Shown here: piece after piece, positions 17,811-28,038 of the stretch | Numbering within the stretch: the stretch's first letter is position 1 | Layout: every line of letters begins with the position of its first letter | DNA from: Actinomycetota bacterium | GTDB lineage: Bacteria; Actinomycetota; Thermoleophilia; Solirubrobacterales; 70-9 | Assembly: GCA_018268415.1 (NCBI GenBank) | Contig: JAFDWO010000148.1 | Coordinates: 1-32,787, forward strand | DNA length: 32,787 nt | Direction of reading: 5' to 3' | Notes under the pieces: model-generated | What the model was told of the DNA's origin: nothing | Database searches by the model: none | The model's input: only the letters and a program-made list of their open reading frames with translations | Program-made: the position numbers and the translations under genes

Positions 17811-17875
17811 GAGTCCTCCTGATCGTGGGTTAGTGTCTTCGGCAACCATTCTTACTACGCCTGGAAGGTCACCGG

Positions 17876-18151
17876 ATGAAAAAGTCGGCAAGGGTGTCGG
17901 TGCGGTTGCGTCCGCGAGGGCGCGGTGATGCCCTGCTCGGCTTCGAGGAGGGCGTGCTGCGCGCGCGGGTTTCGGCGCCGCCGACCGACGGGCGCGCCAA
18001 CCGCGCCCTGTGCAAGCTGATCGCGGCCAAGGTCGGCGTCGCCCCGTCGCGGGTGAGCGTCATCCACGGCGCGAAGTCCCGCGACAAGGTCGTCGAGGTC
18101 CAATCGGTGGGCGCGGACGAGCTGACCCAGCGGCTCGGCGGCGAGAGCTGA
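17876..18151 (+). CDS. DUF167/YggU-family protein
   Basis: 91 residues. SVRLRPRGRGDALLGFEEGVLRARVSAPPTDGRANRALCKLIAAKVGVAPSRVSVIHGAKSRDKVVEV matches the YggU fold with its conserved VxAPPxxGxANxxL and GxxSRxK motifs. The biochemical role is not established. The next gene starts 8 bases after its stop and is probably co-transcribed. Confidence 0.88.
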   Translation: MKKSARVSVRLRPRGRGDALLGFEEGVLRARVSAPPTDGRANRALCKLIAAKVGVAPSRVSVIHGAKSRDKVVEVQSVGADELTQRLGGES

Positions 18152-18159
18152 GCGAACGC

Positions 18160-18726
18160 GTGGCCGCCGACCTGCAGATCCTCCTCTTCGCCGGCCCCGA
18201 CCAGCTCGAGGAGTGGCTGGAGGCCAACGCCGCCGACTCGCCCGGCCTCTGGCTGAAGATCGCCAAGAAGGGCGCGCCGGAGCCGAGCGTCACCTACGCC
18301 GAGGCGCTCGAGCTGGCCCTCTGCTTCGGCTGGATCGACAGCCAGAAGCGCGGCCTCGACGACACCCACTTCCTCCAGCGCTTCACGCCCCGCCGCCCCC
18401 GCGGCCGCTGGTCGAAGATCAACCGCGAAAAGGTCGAAGCCCTGGAAGCGGCCGGCGCCCTTCGTCCCGCGGGCGCCGCCGAGGTGGCGGCGGCGAAGGC
18501 CGACGGCCGCTGGGAGGCCGCCTACGAGGGTGCTGCCGCTGCCAAAGTCCCCGACGACCTCCAGCGCGAGCTCGACGCCAACCCCGTCGCCGCGGCCGCC
18601 TTCGCCGCGTTAGCTTCGGCCGAGCGCTACTCGATCCTCTACCGCCTCGCCGAGGCGATAAGGCCCGAGACCCGCGAGCGCCGCCTGCGCAAATTCCTCG
18701 CCATGCTGGAGCGCGGCGGGACCTAA
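18160..18726 (+). CDS. YdeI/OmpD-associated-family protein
   Basis: 188 residues from the GTG at 18160. The motif GLWLKIAKKGAPEPSVTYAEALELALCFGWIDSQKRGLDDTHFLQRFTPRRPRGRWSKINREKVE is characteristic of the YdeI/OmpD-associated family (bacteriocin-protection, YdhG-like fold). The C-terminal VPDDLQRELDANPVAAAAFAALASAERYSILYRLAEA also fits. The molecular function is unknown. The intergenic gap to the next gene (18727-18815) is short and unremarkable. Confidence 0.88.
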   Translation: MAADLQILLFAGPDQLEEWLEANAADSPGLWLKIAKKGAPEPSVTYAEALELALCFGWIDSQKRGLDDTHFLQRFTPRRPRGRWSKINREKVEALEAAGALRPAGAAEVAAAKADGRWEAAYEGAAAAKVPDDLQRELDANPVAAAAFAALASAERYSILYRLAEAIRPETRERRLRKFLAMLERGGT

Positions 18727-18815
18727 CGGTCGGCGACGAACGACGGCGTGGAATCCGCGCCTGTGGATCGCTCCTGGTCGCGCCCAGCGGGGCGGGTGGA
18801 GCTACCCTTTGCGTC

Positions 18816-19001
18816 GTGAAAACCGGCGACGAGCAGGGATTCCAAAGTGGGACCGCCTCCAAGGCATGGCGTGACAATGAGGACTCGCGTCGGCGGCAGC
18901 TGCGCGAAGACGCCCGCCGCTCGCTGGCGGAGAACTTGGCGGAGGGTCTGGCGCTGAGCGAATACCTCTCGACGTTCACCGGCGCCGCCCGACCACGGTG
19001 A
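18816..19001 (+). CDS. Small charged protein, antitoxin-like, upstream of decayed nucleotidyltransferase
   Basis: 61 residues, GTG start. SRRRQLREDARRSLAENLAEGLALSEYLSTF is a strongly helical stretch like that of other short partners of MNT-type toxins. Its stop overlaps the GTG of the broken nucleotidyltransferase (GTGA at 18998-19001), so the two were once a coupled pair. TACCCT (18803-18808) lies 7 bases before the start, again hinting at a leaderless transcript. It may be an orphan antitoxin now. Confidence 0.6.
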   Translation: MKTGDEQGFQSGTASKAWRDNEDSRRRQLREDARRSLAENLAEGLALSEYLSTFTGAARPR

Positions 19002-19344
19002 CGCAGCAACCTCTTCGGCTTCGCGTCCTCCTCGAACGCCTGCGCGCGGCGGGTCGTTGATTTCGTCTTTTGGTCGGTGGCCTTGCCGTCAATGCCTGGG
19101 GCTACCTGAGGGCGACTCCTCGCGGAGCTGGGTCGGATCGACGTTCTGCAGGGTTTGCCGCAGGTCCCCCATTCGCCGCTCTGGACGCGCGGGCGAGCGA
19201 GGCGGACATCGATGGGCCGGCAGTCAAAGTCGGTTCCCTCGACGACCTTCTGGCGATGAAGCAGGCCGGCCGCGGCGCGTGACAAGGCTCTCCAGGCGGC
19301 GCGCGAAGACGATGCAGATGGCGATCAGCCGATCGAGACCTCGT
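18998..19344 (+). pseudogene. Decayed minimal nucleotidyltransferase (toxin-like) gene
   Basis: From the GTG at 18998 the frame reads TQQPLRLRVLLERLRAAGR, meets TGA at 19058-19060, then continues FRLLVGGLAVNAWGYLRAT, the start of an MNT fold. The expected D-x-D stretch and central part are missing. After a frame change the gene resumes as ELGRIDVLQGLPQVP, then ARASEADIDGPAVKVGSLDDLLAMKQAGR, and after another shift DKALQAAREDDADGDQPIETS with a stop near 19344. A nonsense change, a deletion and at least two frameshifts show that it is inactive. Confidence 0.8.
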
Positions 19345-19456
19345 AGGCGTCCTCGGCGTCGGGGAACGGGGCGAGGGTGACGTAGACGAGGATCGGGGCG
19401 ATGTGGTGGGTGAAGTATTCAAGGTACTCGTGAAGCCCACACCGGCGAAAGCGCAA
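19325..19456 (-). CDS. Possible 43-residue small protein or gene fragment
   Basis: On the minus strand a frame with very high third-position GC reads CGLHEYLEYFTHHIAPILVY, then VTLAPFPDAEDAYEVSIG and a stop. The best start is a weak TTG at 19456; there is no ATG or GTG. The composition (aromatic and His-rich, no low complexity) looks protein-like, but the frame overlaps the tail of the nucleotidyltransferase pseudogene. It may be a remnant of a longer gene rather than an active one. I do not recognise it. Confidence 0.3.
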   Translation of the reverse strand: MRFRRCGLHEYLEYFTHHIAPILVYVTLAPFPDAEDAYEVSIG

Positions 19457-19524
19457 ATGAACGGTACGTAATTGTTCCCCGGGTCGGGCGGAGGGCGACC
19501 GCGCCGGCCGTCTAACCTCGTCGC

Positions 19525-20508
19525 ATGGACACGCAACGCCTCGACGAGGTTCTCACCGCCGCCGGCGAGCCGGGCTATCGCGCCTCCCAGGTCTGGGAGT
19601 GGGTCGCGCGCGGGGTGGGGGGCTACGAGGAGATGACCAACCTGCCGGCCGGGCTGCGGGAGCGGCTCGCCGCCGCGGTGCCGCTCTCGACGCTCGCGGT
19701 CCGTGCCGAGGCACGCTCCGACGACGGCACCGTGAAGACCCTCTTCGACACCGCCGACGGGCGGCCGCTGGAGGCGGTGCTGATGCGCTATCGCGATGGC
19801 CGGCGGTCGGTTTGCGTGTCGTCGCAGTCCGGTTGCCCGCTCACCTGCACCTTCTGCGCCACCGGGAAGATGAAGTTCGGCCGCAACCTCACGGCGGACG
19901 AGATCCTCGACCAGGCGCTCCACTTCCGCCGCGTCGAACGGATCGACCACGTCGTCTTCATGGGCATGGGGGAGCCGACGATGAACATCGACAACGTGCT
20001 CGCCGCCTGCGAACGCCTCCCCGACGTCGGCGTCACGAATCGTCGCACCTCGATCTCCACGGTCGGCTGGGTCCCGGGGATCGATCGGCTCGCCGAGTGC
20101 GAGATGCCGATCGGCCTCGCGCTCTCCCTGCACGCCCCCAACGACGGCCTGCGCTCGCAGCTGATGCCGGTCAACGACCGCTTCCCGCTGGCCGAGGTGC
20201 TGGCCGCCTGCGATCGTTATCGGGCCAGGCGCCGGCGCAAGGTCTTCGTCGAGTACGTGATGCTCGACGGCGTCAACGATCACCCCGAGCACGCCCGCGA
20301 ACTCGCCGCCCTGCTCGACCCGCGGATCTACAAGATCAACCTGATCCCCTACAACCCCACCGGCGCCTACGACGGCTCTTCGCCGCAGCGGATCGAGGCC
20401 TTCCGCGCGATCCTCGCCGAGCACCGCGTCCCCGCCACCGTGCGTCTCACCCGTGGGCGCGATATCGACGCCGCCTGCGGTCAGCTCGCCGCCAAGGCGG
20501 CCGCATGA
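19525..20508 (+). CDS. rlmN: RlmN, 23S rRNA (adenine2503-C2)-methyltransferase
   Basis: 327 residues. A radical SAM enzyme that methylates A2503 of 23S rRNA (and A37 of some tRNAs in known members). The [4Fe-4S] motif CPLTCTFC has cysteines 104, 108 and 111. VFMGMGEPTMNIDNVL (the GEP motif), ISTVGWVPGI, LALSLHAPND, NLIPYNP and the C-terminal RGRDIDAACGQL with the resolving-type Cys are all in family order. TAACCT at 19513-19518, 6 bases before the ATG, points to a leaderless mRNA. A degenerate hairpin follows the stop. Confidence 0.96.
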   Translation: MDTQRLDEVLTAAGEPGYRASQVWEWVARGVGGYEEMTNLPAGLRERLAAAVPLSTLAVRAEARSDDGTVKTLFDTADGRPLEAVLMRYRDGRRSVCVSSQSGCPLTCTFCATGKMKFGRNLTADEILDQALHFRRVERIDHVVFMGMGEPTMNIDNVLAACERLPDVGVTNRRTSISTVGWVPGIDRLAECEMPIGLALSLHAPNDGLRSQLMPVNDRFPLAEVLAACDRYRARRRRKVFVEYVMLDGVNDHPEHARELAALLDPRIYKINLIPYNPTGAYDGSSPQRIEAFRAILAEHRVPATVRLTRGRDIDAACGQLAAKAAA

Positions 20509-20514
20509 CGCCCA

Positions 20515-20547
20515 GCCGTTCCTTTTGGCGCTCAGAGCGCCATAAAG
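20515..20547 (+). terminator. Degenerate member of the GTTCCTTTTG hairpin family
   Basis: GCCGTTCCTTTTGGCG is followed by a 7-bp perfect stem (20526-20532 with 20536-20542). The left arm matches the arms of the stronger hairpins at 15585 and 27512, while the right arm has drifted. It probably terminates rlmN transcripts. Confidence 0.5.
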
Positions 20548-20560
20548 CACAGGTGGGCGA

Positions 20561-20580
20561 AACTGGCTGGCCAGCCAGTT
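20561..20580. promoter_or_regulatory. 20-bp perfect palindrome upstream of the P450 gene
   Basis: AACTGGCTGGCCAGCCAGTT is an uninterrupted inverted repeat ending 13 bases before the P450 ATG. It touches a possible -10 box TAGTAT (20580-20585). The size and symmetry suit a TetR-type or similar dimeric repressor. No regulator gene is adjacent. Confidence 0.65.
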
Positions 20581-20593
20581 AGTATCTGCGGCC

Positions 20594-22033
20594 ATGGCCA
20601 CGATCGACTCGACCGCGCCGATCGCCGGCCGCCCGTCGCGGCTCACCGCCAACCCGTTCCGGCGCGTCTTCGACGATCTCGCGGTCGAGGTCCGGGGACG
20701 GGGGAAATACCCGCCAGGGCTGAGTGACTTCGACTGGGAGCGGACCAAGCAGGTCGCCCGCGATCCGCTGCCGATCCTGCTTGGCGGCTACGAAGAGTTC
20801 GGGCCGATCTTCTCGATGCGCTTCCTCCATATCCGCTCGATCTGGATGCTCGGACCGGAGGCCAACCACTACGTAACCGTCGCCCACCCGGAGAACTTCC
20901 ACTGGCGTGAGTCGAGCTTCGGTGACCTGATCCCGCTGCTCGGCGATGGCCTCCTGACGATCGACGACGACTATCACGACCGCGCCCGGGCGATCATGGT
21001 GCCCGCCTTCCACCGCGAGCAGGTCGACGCCGCGACCGCGGCGATGGTCGGCGAGGCCGAGGCCGCGATCGCCGCGCTCGCCCCCGACACCGTGGTCGAC
21101 GTCTACGCCTGGATGCGGGCGCTGGCGATGCGGATCGCGATGCGGGCGCTGCTCGGGCTGGACCCCGACGACGCCGGTAAGGGCGCCCTCGCGGCGGAGA
21201 ACTTCGAGGTGGCGCTCGGGTTCTTCGGCATCGACTTCGCCCTACGCCTGGTGCGCGGCCCGGGCTCGCCCTGGCGGCGGCTGATGAGCGCCCGCGCCGT
21301 CCTCGACCGGATCGTCTACGAAGAGATCGAGCGCCGTCGCGCCGCCCCCGACAGCGGTCGCCGCGACATCCTCAGCCTGCTGGTCGAGGCGCGTGGCGAG
21401 AACGGCGAGCGCTTCACCGACACCGAGATCCGCGATCAGGTGATGACGCTGATGTTTGCCGGTCACGACACCTCGACCTCGACCGTCACCTTCGCCCTCT
21501 ACGAGCTCGCCCATCATCCCGACGTCCTGGCGCGGCTCTGCGCCGAGCAGGACCGGGTGCTGGCCGGCGCGCCGCCGACGATCGACCAACTGGAGAAGGA
21601 GCTTCCCTACCTCGACATGGTCGTCGACGAGGTCCTGCGCCTCTATCCGCCCGCCTGGATCGGGCCGCGCCGCGCCGTCCGCGATTTCGAGTGGGGTGGC
21701 CACCAGGTGCCGCAGGGCGCCTACGTCAACTACTGCTCCTGGGCCAGCCACCGTCTCCCCGACGTCTTCCCCGAGCCCGAGGCGTTCGTCCCCGAGCGTT
21801 TCACCCGCGAGCGCAAAGCCGCCCTGCCGCGCGGCGCCTACGTCCCCTTCGGCGGCGGCAAGCGGATCTGCCTCGGCAAACGCTTCGGCCTGATCGAGGT
21901 GAAGCTGGTGACGACGATGCTGCTCCAGCGCCTCCGCGCCGACGCCCTGCCGGGCCGCACGATGACGGTCCGCCAGATGCCGACGCTCTCGCCGCGCGGC
22001 GGTCTGAAGATGCGGCTCAGAAACCGCGCCTAG
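20594..22033 (+). CDS. Cytochrome P450
   Basis: 479 residues, soluble in appearance. The oxygen-binding I-helix has AGHDTST (from residue 289), the K-helix has EVLR, and the heme loop reads PFGGGKRICLGKRF with Cys426 as the iron ligand. It resembles the class of P450s close to CYP110/CYP4-like fatty-acid or terpenoid hydroxylases in the PPAWIGPRRAVRDFEWGGHQVPQG region, but the substrate cannot be read. No ferredoxin or reductase gene is in the window. The palindrome at 20561-20580 suggests inducible control. A small membrane-protein gene begins 11 bases after its stop. Confidence 0.95.
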   Translation: MATIDSTAPIAGRPSRLTANPFRRVFDDLAVEVRGRGKYPPGLSDFDWERTKQVARDPLPILLGGYEEFGPIFSMRFLHIRSIWMLGPEANHYVTVAHPENFHWRESSFGDLIPLLGDGLLTIDDDYHDRARAIMVPAFHREQVDAATAAMVGEAEAAIAALAPDTVVDVYAWMRALAMRIAMRALLGLDPDDAGKGALAAENFEVALGFFGIDFALRLVRGPGSPWRRLMSARAVLDRIVYEEIERRRAAPDSGRRDILSLLVEARGENGERFTDTEIRDQVMTLMFAGHDTSTSTVTFALYELAHHPDVLARLCAEQDRVLAGAPPTIDQLEKELPYLDMVVDEVLRLYPPAWIGPRRAVRDFEWGGHQVPQGAYVNYCSWASHRLPDVFPEPEAFVPERFTRERKAALPRGAYVPFGGGKRICLGKRFGLIEVKLVTTMLLQRLRADALPGRTMTVRQMPTLSPRGGLKMRLRNRA

Positions 22034-22044
22034 ACTTCAAGGCA

Positions 22045-22269
22045 ATGTTGCCCCCGGAAACCGTCACTGCCGGGATTCGCCTGGCCCGCGCCGAAGAGGC
22101 GTGGCAGCCGGTCCTGTTCGGCGGCATGATCCCGATCGTCGGCGCCGGGGCGATCTTCTGGCTGATCCGCTGGGCGGTCAAGGAACCGCCGGAAGAGAAA
22201 GGGCCCGAGGACGACCAACTGCCGCCCTCGGGCCCTGACGACGACGGGCACGAAGGCCCGCTGTCCTAA
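22045..22269 (+). CDS. Small single-span membrane protein
   Basis: 74 residues. A polar start is followed by one hydrophobic span (about 22-42, PVLFGGMIPIVGAGAIFWLI) and an acidic, Pro-rich tail (EEKGPEDDQLPPSGPDDDGHEG). I do not recognise it. It starts 11 bases after the P450 stop, and TAGACT (22031-22036), which includes that stop, could also serve as a -10 box for a leaderless transcript. It is convergent with glnN, 12 bases apart. Confidence 0.6.
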   Translation: MLPPETVTAGIRLARAEEAWQPVLFGGMIPIVGAGAIFWLIRWAVKEPPEEKGPEDDQLPPSGPDDDGHEGPLS

Positions 22270-22281
22270 CGCTCCCCAGCG

Positions 22282-24429
<2,148 letters not shown>

Positions 24430-24610
24430 CGCGTGTGCTGTTCCTCACTTGGCGGCGCGTCCGGTGCCCGGCCGCGATCGATTTCCTTTCAAAAACTCCC
24501 TAGACAGAGCCAAATGAGCCTACTCCCGATGAGTTGGAGCAAGGTTTGTCCACACGTACAGACTTTGCCCGGCGCCGGTATCCCATATGTCGAGCGTGCC
24601 GCAAGCAGCC

Positions 24611-25411
24611 TCAGGGACGGCGTCGCAGGACGGTCAGATCGCCGATCGCCTCGAAGCCGAGCCGGGCGTAGAAGAGCTGCGGCCAGTCGGCCGCGTCGGC
24701 GGTGAGGAAGATCGTCGCGTCGCCTGCCGCCTGGGCGGCGGCGATGGCGGCGAGGACGACCGCCGTGGCATGGCCGCGCCCGCGGGCGGGGGCGAGGGTG
24801 CCGACCTCCTCGACCTGGCCGACGCCGTCGGCGCGCAGCAGGCGGCAGGCGGAGCGCGGCTCGCCCGCGGCGGGGGCGACAAACCAGCGGTCCCCGGCCG
24901 CGATGCCGTAGCGCCGGTCGTTCTCGAAGAGCTGGTCGACCGCCGCCTCGCCGCCGCCGTCGGCGGGTATCGACTCCGCGATCAGTGCCCGTCGCAAGTC
25001 CGCGATTTCCGCCAATCGCACCTCGGGTGCGCCGGCCGCGGCGCCAGGGGTCACCGGGCCGCCGCGCCAGAGCATGTACCGCGTGCGTTCGACCTCCCAG
25101 CGCGGCCACCGTGCCCGTCCGGCTTCGACCTCCTCGCCGAGCCGGCGTCCGTCGGCTTCGTCCAGCAGGCCGATCGTCCGGTGGCCGAAGCCCTCGCCGC
25201 CGAGCGCGTCGTCGGCGATCGCCACCACCTGGTCGACGCTCAGCCCGACCGCCTCGATCGCGACCCAGTTGGCATCCCAGATCAGGGGCGTCGAGGGGGT
25301 CAGGAAGAGTCGCCCCCAGCGCTCCCGGTGGATCTCGTCACAGACCTGCTCGTCGAGCGCCAGCTCGAATGCCAGCAATGCGTCACGGTCTGATGTCGTT
25401 TGGCCTTCCAT
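24611..25411 (-). CDS. GNAT-family N-acetyltransferase-like protein
   Basis: 266 residues from ATG 25411, preceded by GGGAGG eight bases upstream. The first half (residues 1-140) is a poorly preserved GNAT-like unit. The C-terminal half has the acetyl-CoA motif VEEVGTLAPARGRGHATAVVLAAIAAA and the usual ending PQLFYARLGFEAIGDLTVLRR. It probably transfers an acetyl group to a small molecule or protein; the substrate is unknown. It is divergent from the beta-oxidation fusion gene, 82 bases away. Confidence 0.8.
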   Translation of the reverse strand: MEGQTTSDRDALLAFELALDEQVCDEIHRERWGRLFLTPSTPLIWDANWVAIEAVGLSVDQVVAIADDALGGEGFGHRTIGLLDEADGRRLGEEVEAGRARWPRWEVERTRYMLWRGGPVTPGAAAGAPEVRLAEIADLRRALIAESIPADGGGEAAVDQLFENDRRYGIAAGDRWFVAPAAGEPRSACRLLRADGVGQVEEVGTLAPARGRGHATAVVLAAIAAAQAAGDATIFLTADAADWPQLFYARLGFEAIGDLTVLRRRP

Positions 25412-25493
25412 CCGGATAGCCTCCCAGTTCGCGCGGCCGCCGGCCGCCCAGCCAAAGCCGCAGAATCTGAGATTCAGGGAGGAGCCGAGCCGC

Positions 25494-27494
25494 ATGTTCG
25501 TAAGCAAGGCCGCCGTCGTCGGTGGGGGAACGATGGGTGGGGAGATCGCCCAGGCGATCGCCGCCGCCGACATCCCGGTCGTCGTCAAGGACATCGACCA
25601 GAAGTTCGTCGATGCCGCGCTGGAGAAGGCCCGCGCCGTCACCGAGGGACAGCTCGGGGGCCAGGTGAAGAAGGAGCGGATCACTCAGGAGCAGGCGGAT
25701 GCGCGCCTCGCGGAGGTGATGGCCAACATCACCGGGACCACGACCTACGCCGAGTTCGCCGACGTCGACTTCGTGATCGAGGCGGTGCCCGAGAAGATGG
25801 CGATCAAGCAGGCGGTCTTCCAGGAGATCGACGCGGCCACGCCCGGCCACGCGATCCTCTCCTCGAACACCTCCTCGCTCTCGATCACCGAGATGGGCGA
25901 GGCGACCCTGCGCGCCGACAAGGTGGTCGGATTCCACTTCTTCTACCCGGCGTCGATCATGCCGCTGGTCGAGGTGATCGTCGGCGAGGACACCTCGCGG
26001 GAGACCGCCACCGCCGCCTACAACTTCGCCCAGGCGATCAAGAAGCAGCCGATCGTCTGCGGAGAGGTGCCTGGCTTCGTCGTCAATCGCATCCTGATGG
26101 CGACGATGGGGGAGATCTGGCGCGCCCAGGAGGAGAAGGGCCTCTCGCTGAAGGCGATCGACGGTGCGATCGCCGAGGCCAAGCTGGCGCCGATGGGGCC
26201 GTTCTTCCTGCAGGACCTGCTCGGCCTCGACACGGTCTTCCACGTCGCCGAGCACCTCAACAAGTCCTACGGCGACAGCTTCTACGTTCACGAGGGCCTG
26301 CGCGGCCTGGTCGGCGAAGGCAAGCTGGGGATGAAGAGCGGCGGCGAGGGCTTCTTCAGGGACGGCGAGCAGACGATCCCCGGCGACGCCGAGCCCGATG
26401 CGCAGGAGCTGATCGACATGTTCGGCTGCCGCGCCCTGATCGAGGCCTGCCTACTGGTCGAGGAGGGCATCTCCTCGGTCCGTGACATCGACGTCGGGAT
26501 GATGACCGGCGCCGGCCTCGACCCGCGCAAAGGCCTCCTCCCGCCGTTCTGGAAAGCCGACGTCGAAGGCCTCGACAAGATGCTCGAGAAGATGGAGGGG
26601 CTGGCGGAGCGCTACGGCGAGCGCTTCGCCCCGCCGGTCACGCTGAAGCGGCTGGTCGCCCAGGGCCGTCACGGCATCAGCACCGGCCAGGGCTTCTACG
26701 CCTACCCGCAGCCCGACGAGGGCGAGCAGGCGGAGAAGGTCCTGCTGGAGACCCGCGGCCCGGTCGCGATCGCCTGGCTCGCCAACGCGCCGATGAACGC
26801 GGTCCACCCGCAGGTGATCGCCGATCTGAAGGCGGTCTGGGAGCGGGTCAAGGCCGACGAGGGCCTCCACGCGATGGTGATCGCCTCCTCGGTGCCGATC
26901 GTCTTCTCGGCGGGCGCCGACATCAAGGCGTTCACGACCATGGACGAGGCGGGCGGCAAAGAGCTGCTCGAGACCGCCCACGCCCTCTTCCGCGAATTCG
27001 AAACCGAGCCGGTGGCGACGATCGCCGCGGTCAACGCGATCGCCTACGGCGGCGGCTGCGAGATGGCGATGGCATGCGACTTCCGCATCGCCGGCGAGGC
27101 TGCCGTCTTCGGCCAGCCGGAGATCAAGCTGGGGATCATCCCCGGCTTCGGCGGCACCCAGCGCCTACCCCGCCTGGTCGGCGAGAACAAGGCCTTGGAG
27201 ATGAACCTGGTCGGCGATGCCATCCTCTCCGAGGAGGCGCTGGAAAGCGGTCTCGTCAGCCGCGTCGTGCCCGACCACGAGCTGTTCGAGACGGCGCTGA
27301 TGTGGGCGGGCAAGCTCGCCGGCCAGGCGCCGATCGCGCTCGGTCTGGTCAAGCAGGTGTCCCACAAGGGTGACCTCGACGCCGGAATCGAGGCCGAGAA
27401 GGGCGGCTTCGCCACCGCCTTCGCGAGCGAGGACGCCAAAGAAGGCGTCAGCGCCTTCCTCGGCAAACGCACCCCGAAGTGGACCGGCAGGTAG
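25494..27494 (+). CDS. Bifunctional 3-hydroxyacyl-CoA dehydrogenase/enoyl-CoA hydratase, reversed domain order
   Basis: 666 residues. The N-terminal Rossmann domain (VVGGGTMGGEIA, residues 8-19) with His148 in GFHFFYP and GFVVNRIL is 3-hydroxyacyl-CoA dehydrogenase. A C-terminal dehydrogenase lobe follows to about 410. From about 420 the protein is enoyl-CoA hydratase, with the oxyanion motif SAGADIKAF, YGGGCEMAMACDF (Glu523) and FGQPEIKLGIIPGFGGTQRL (Glu543). The two Glu residues are 20 apart, as in active hydratases. FadB/FadJ have the opposite order. It should carry out two steps of fatty-acid beta-oxidation or a crotonyl-CoA route. No thiolase is adjacent. GGGAGGAG precedes the ATG at 25494. 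Confidence 0.93.
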   Translation: MFVSKAAVVGGGTMGGEIAQAIAAADIPVVVKDIDQKFVDAALEKARAVTEGQLGGQVKKERITQEQADARLAEVMANITGTTTYAEFADVDFVIEAVPEKMAIKQAVFQEIDAATPGHAILSSNTSSLSITEMGEATLRADKVVGFHFFYPASIMPLVEVIVGEDTSRETATAAYNFAQAIKKQPIVCGEVPGFVVNRILMATMGEIWRAQEEKGLSLKAIDGAIAEAKLAPMGPFFLQDLLGLDTVFHVAEHLNKSYGDSFYVHEGLRGLVGEGKLGMKSGGEGFFRDGEQTIPGDAEPDAQELIDMFGCRALIEACLLVEEGISSVRDIDVGMMTGAGLDPRKGLLPPFWKADVEGLDKMLEKMEGLAERYGERFAPPVTLKRLVAQGRHGISTGQGFYAYPQPDEGEQAEKVLLETRGPVAIAWLANAPMNAVHPQVIADLKAVWERVKADEGLHAMVIASSVPIVFSAGADIKAFTTMDEAGGKELLETAHALFREFETEPVATIAAVNAIAYGGGCEMAMACDFRIAGEAAVFGQPEIKLGIIPGFGGTQRLPRLVGENKALEMNLVGDAILSEEALESGLVSRVVPDHELFETALMWAGKLAGQAPIALGLVKQVSHKGDLDAGIEAEKGGFATAFASEDAKEGVSAFLGKRTPKWTGR

Positions 27495-27511
27495 GCGCCG
27501 CTCGCGCCCAG

Positions 27512-27550
27512 CTGTTCCTTATGCGTCTCACCGGCGCATAAGGAACAGCC
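27512..27550. terminator. Bidirectional hairpin terminator between convergent genes
   Basis: A perfect 15-bp stem (27512-27526 with 27536-27550), 9-nt loop, arm GCTGTTCCTTATGCG. It lies between a + gene ending at 27494 and a - gene ending at 27563. It shares its arm sequence with the hairpin at 15585-15625. Confidence 0.8.
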
Positions 27551-27562
27551 GGGCGGCGGCGG

Positions 27563-27883
27563 TCAGAACTTGACCGCCTGCTTCTCGCAGTTGGCAACGA
27601 TCGTCTCCGCCCGCGCTCCCGAGTATTCGGCGGCGTGGGAGCAGATGTCCACGGCCTCCTGACCGCAGGCACCGAGCGTTTCGGCGCCGACGATCCCCGC
27701 GACGGTCGGGTTGATGCAGCCCTGGGCGGGCGCCGGGTTGCTGTTGCTCGCCCCGGTGAACGCGACCATCGCGATCACCGTCACCAGGGTCACCGCGATG
27801 ATGCCGACGGCGACCTTGATCTCCCTCGGGCTCAGTTTGTAGAGCGGCGTGTTCTGCCGCTCGTAGTGTCCTTCCAGTGGCAT
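27563..27883 (-). CDS. Membrane-anchored small protein with four external cysteines
   Basis: 106 residues. A cytoplasmic start (PLEGHYERQNTPLYKLSPREI) leads to one membrane span (about 23-44), then an exported part with four cysteines (GCINP, GACGQ, DICSH, ANCEK) that could form two disulfides. I do not recognise a named family. It is divergent from amtB, with 155 bp between the starts. Confidence 0.7.
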   Translation of the reverse strand: MPLEGHYERQNTPLYKLSPREIKVAVGIIAVTLVTVIAMVAFTGASNSNPAPAQGCINPTVAGIVGAETLGACGQEAVDICSHAAEYSGARAETIVANCEKQAVKF

Positions 27884-28038
27884 GGCAGCAACTTACGGGC
27901 GTGACTTCAAGCTGCCTATCGCCCGGTGGGAGAAGTTCACCCCCCGATCTTTGGACACTCGTACGTAGTGACGCCGCTGCCTTCGCGTGAGGGTTACCCC
28001 TAGTCCAGACACGCAGAACGAAAGGAAGCATCAAACCA

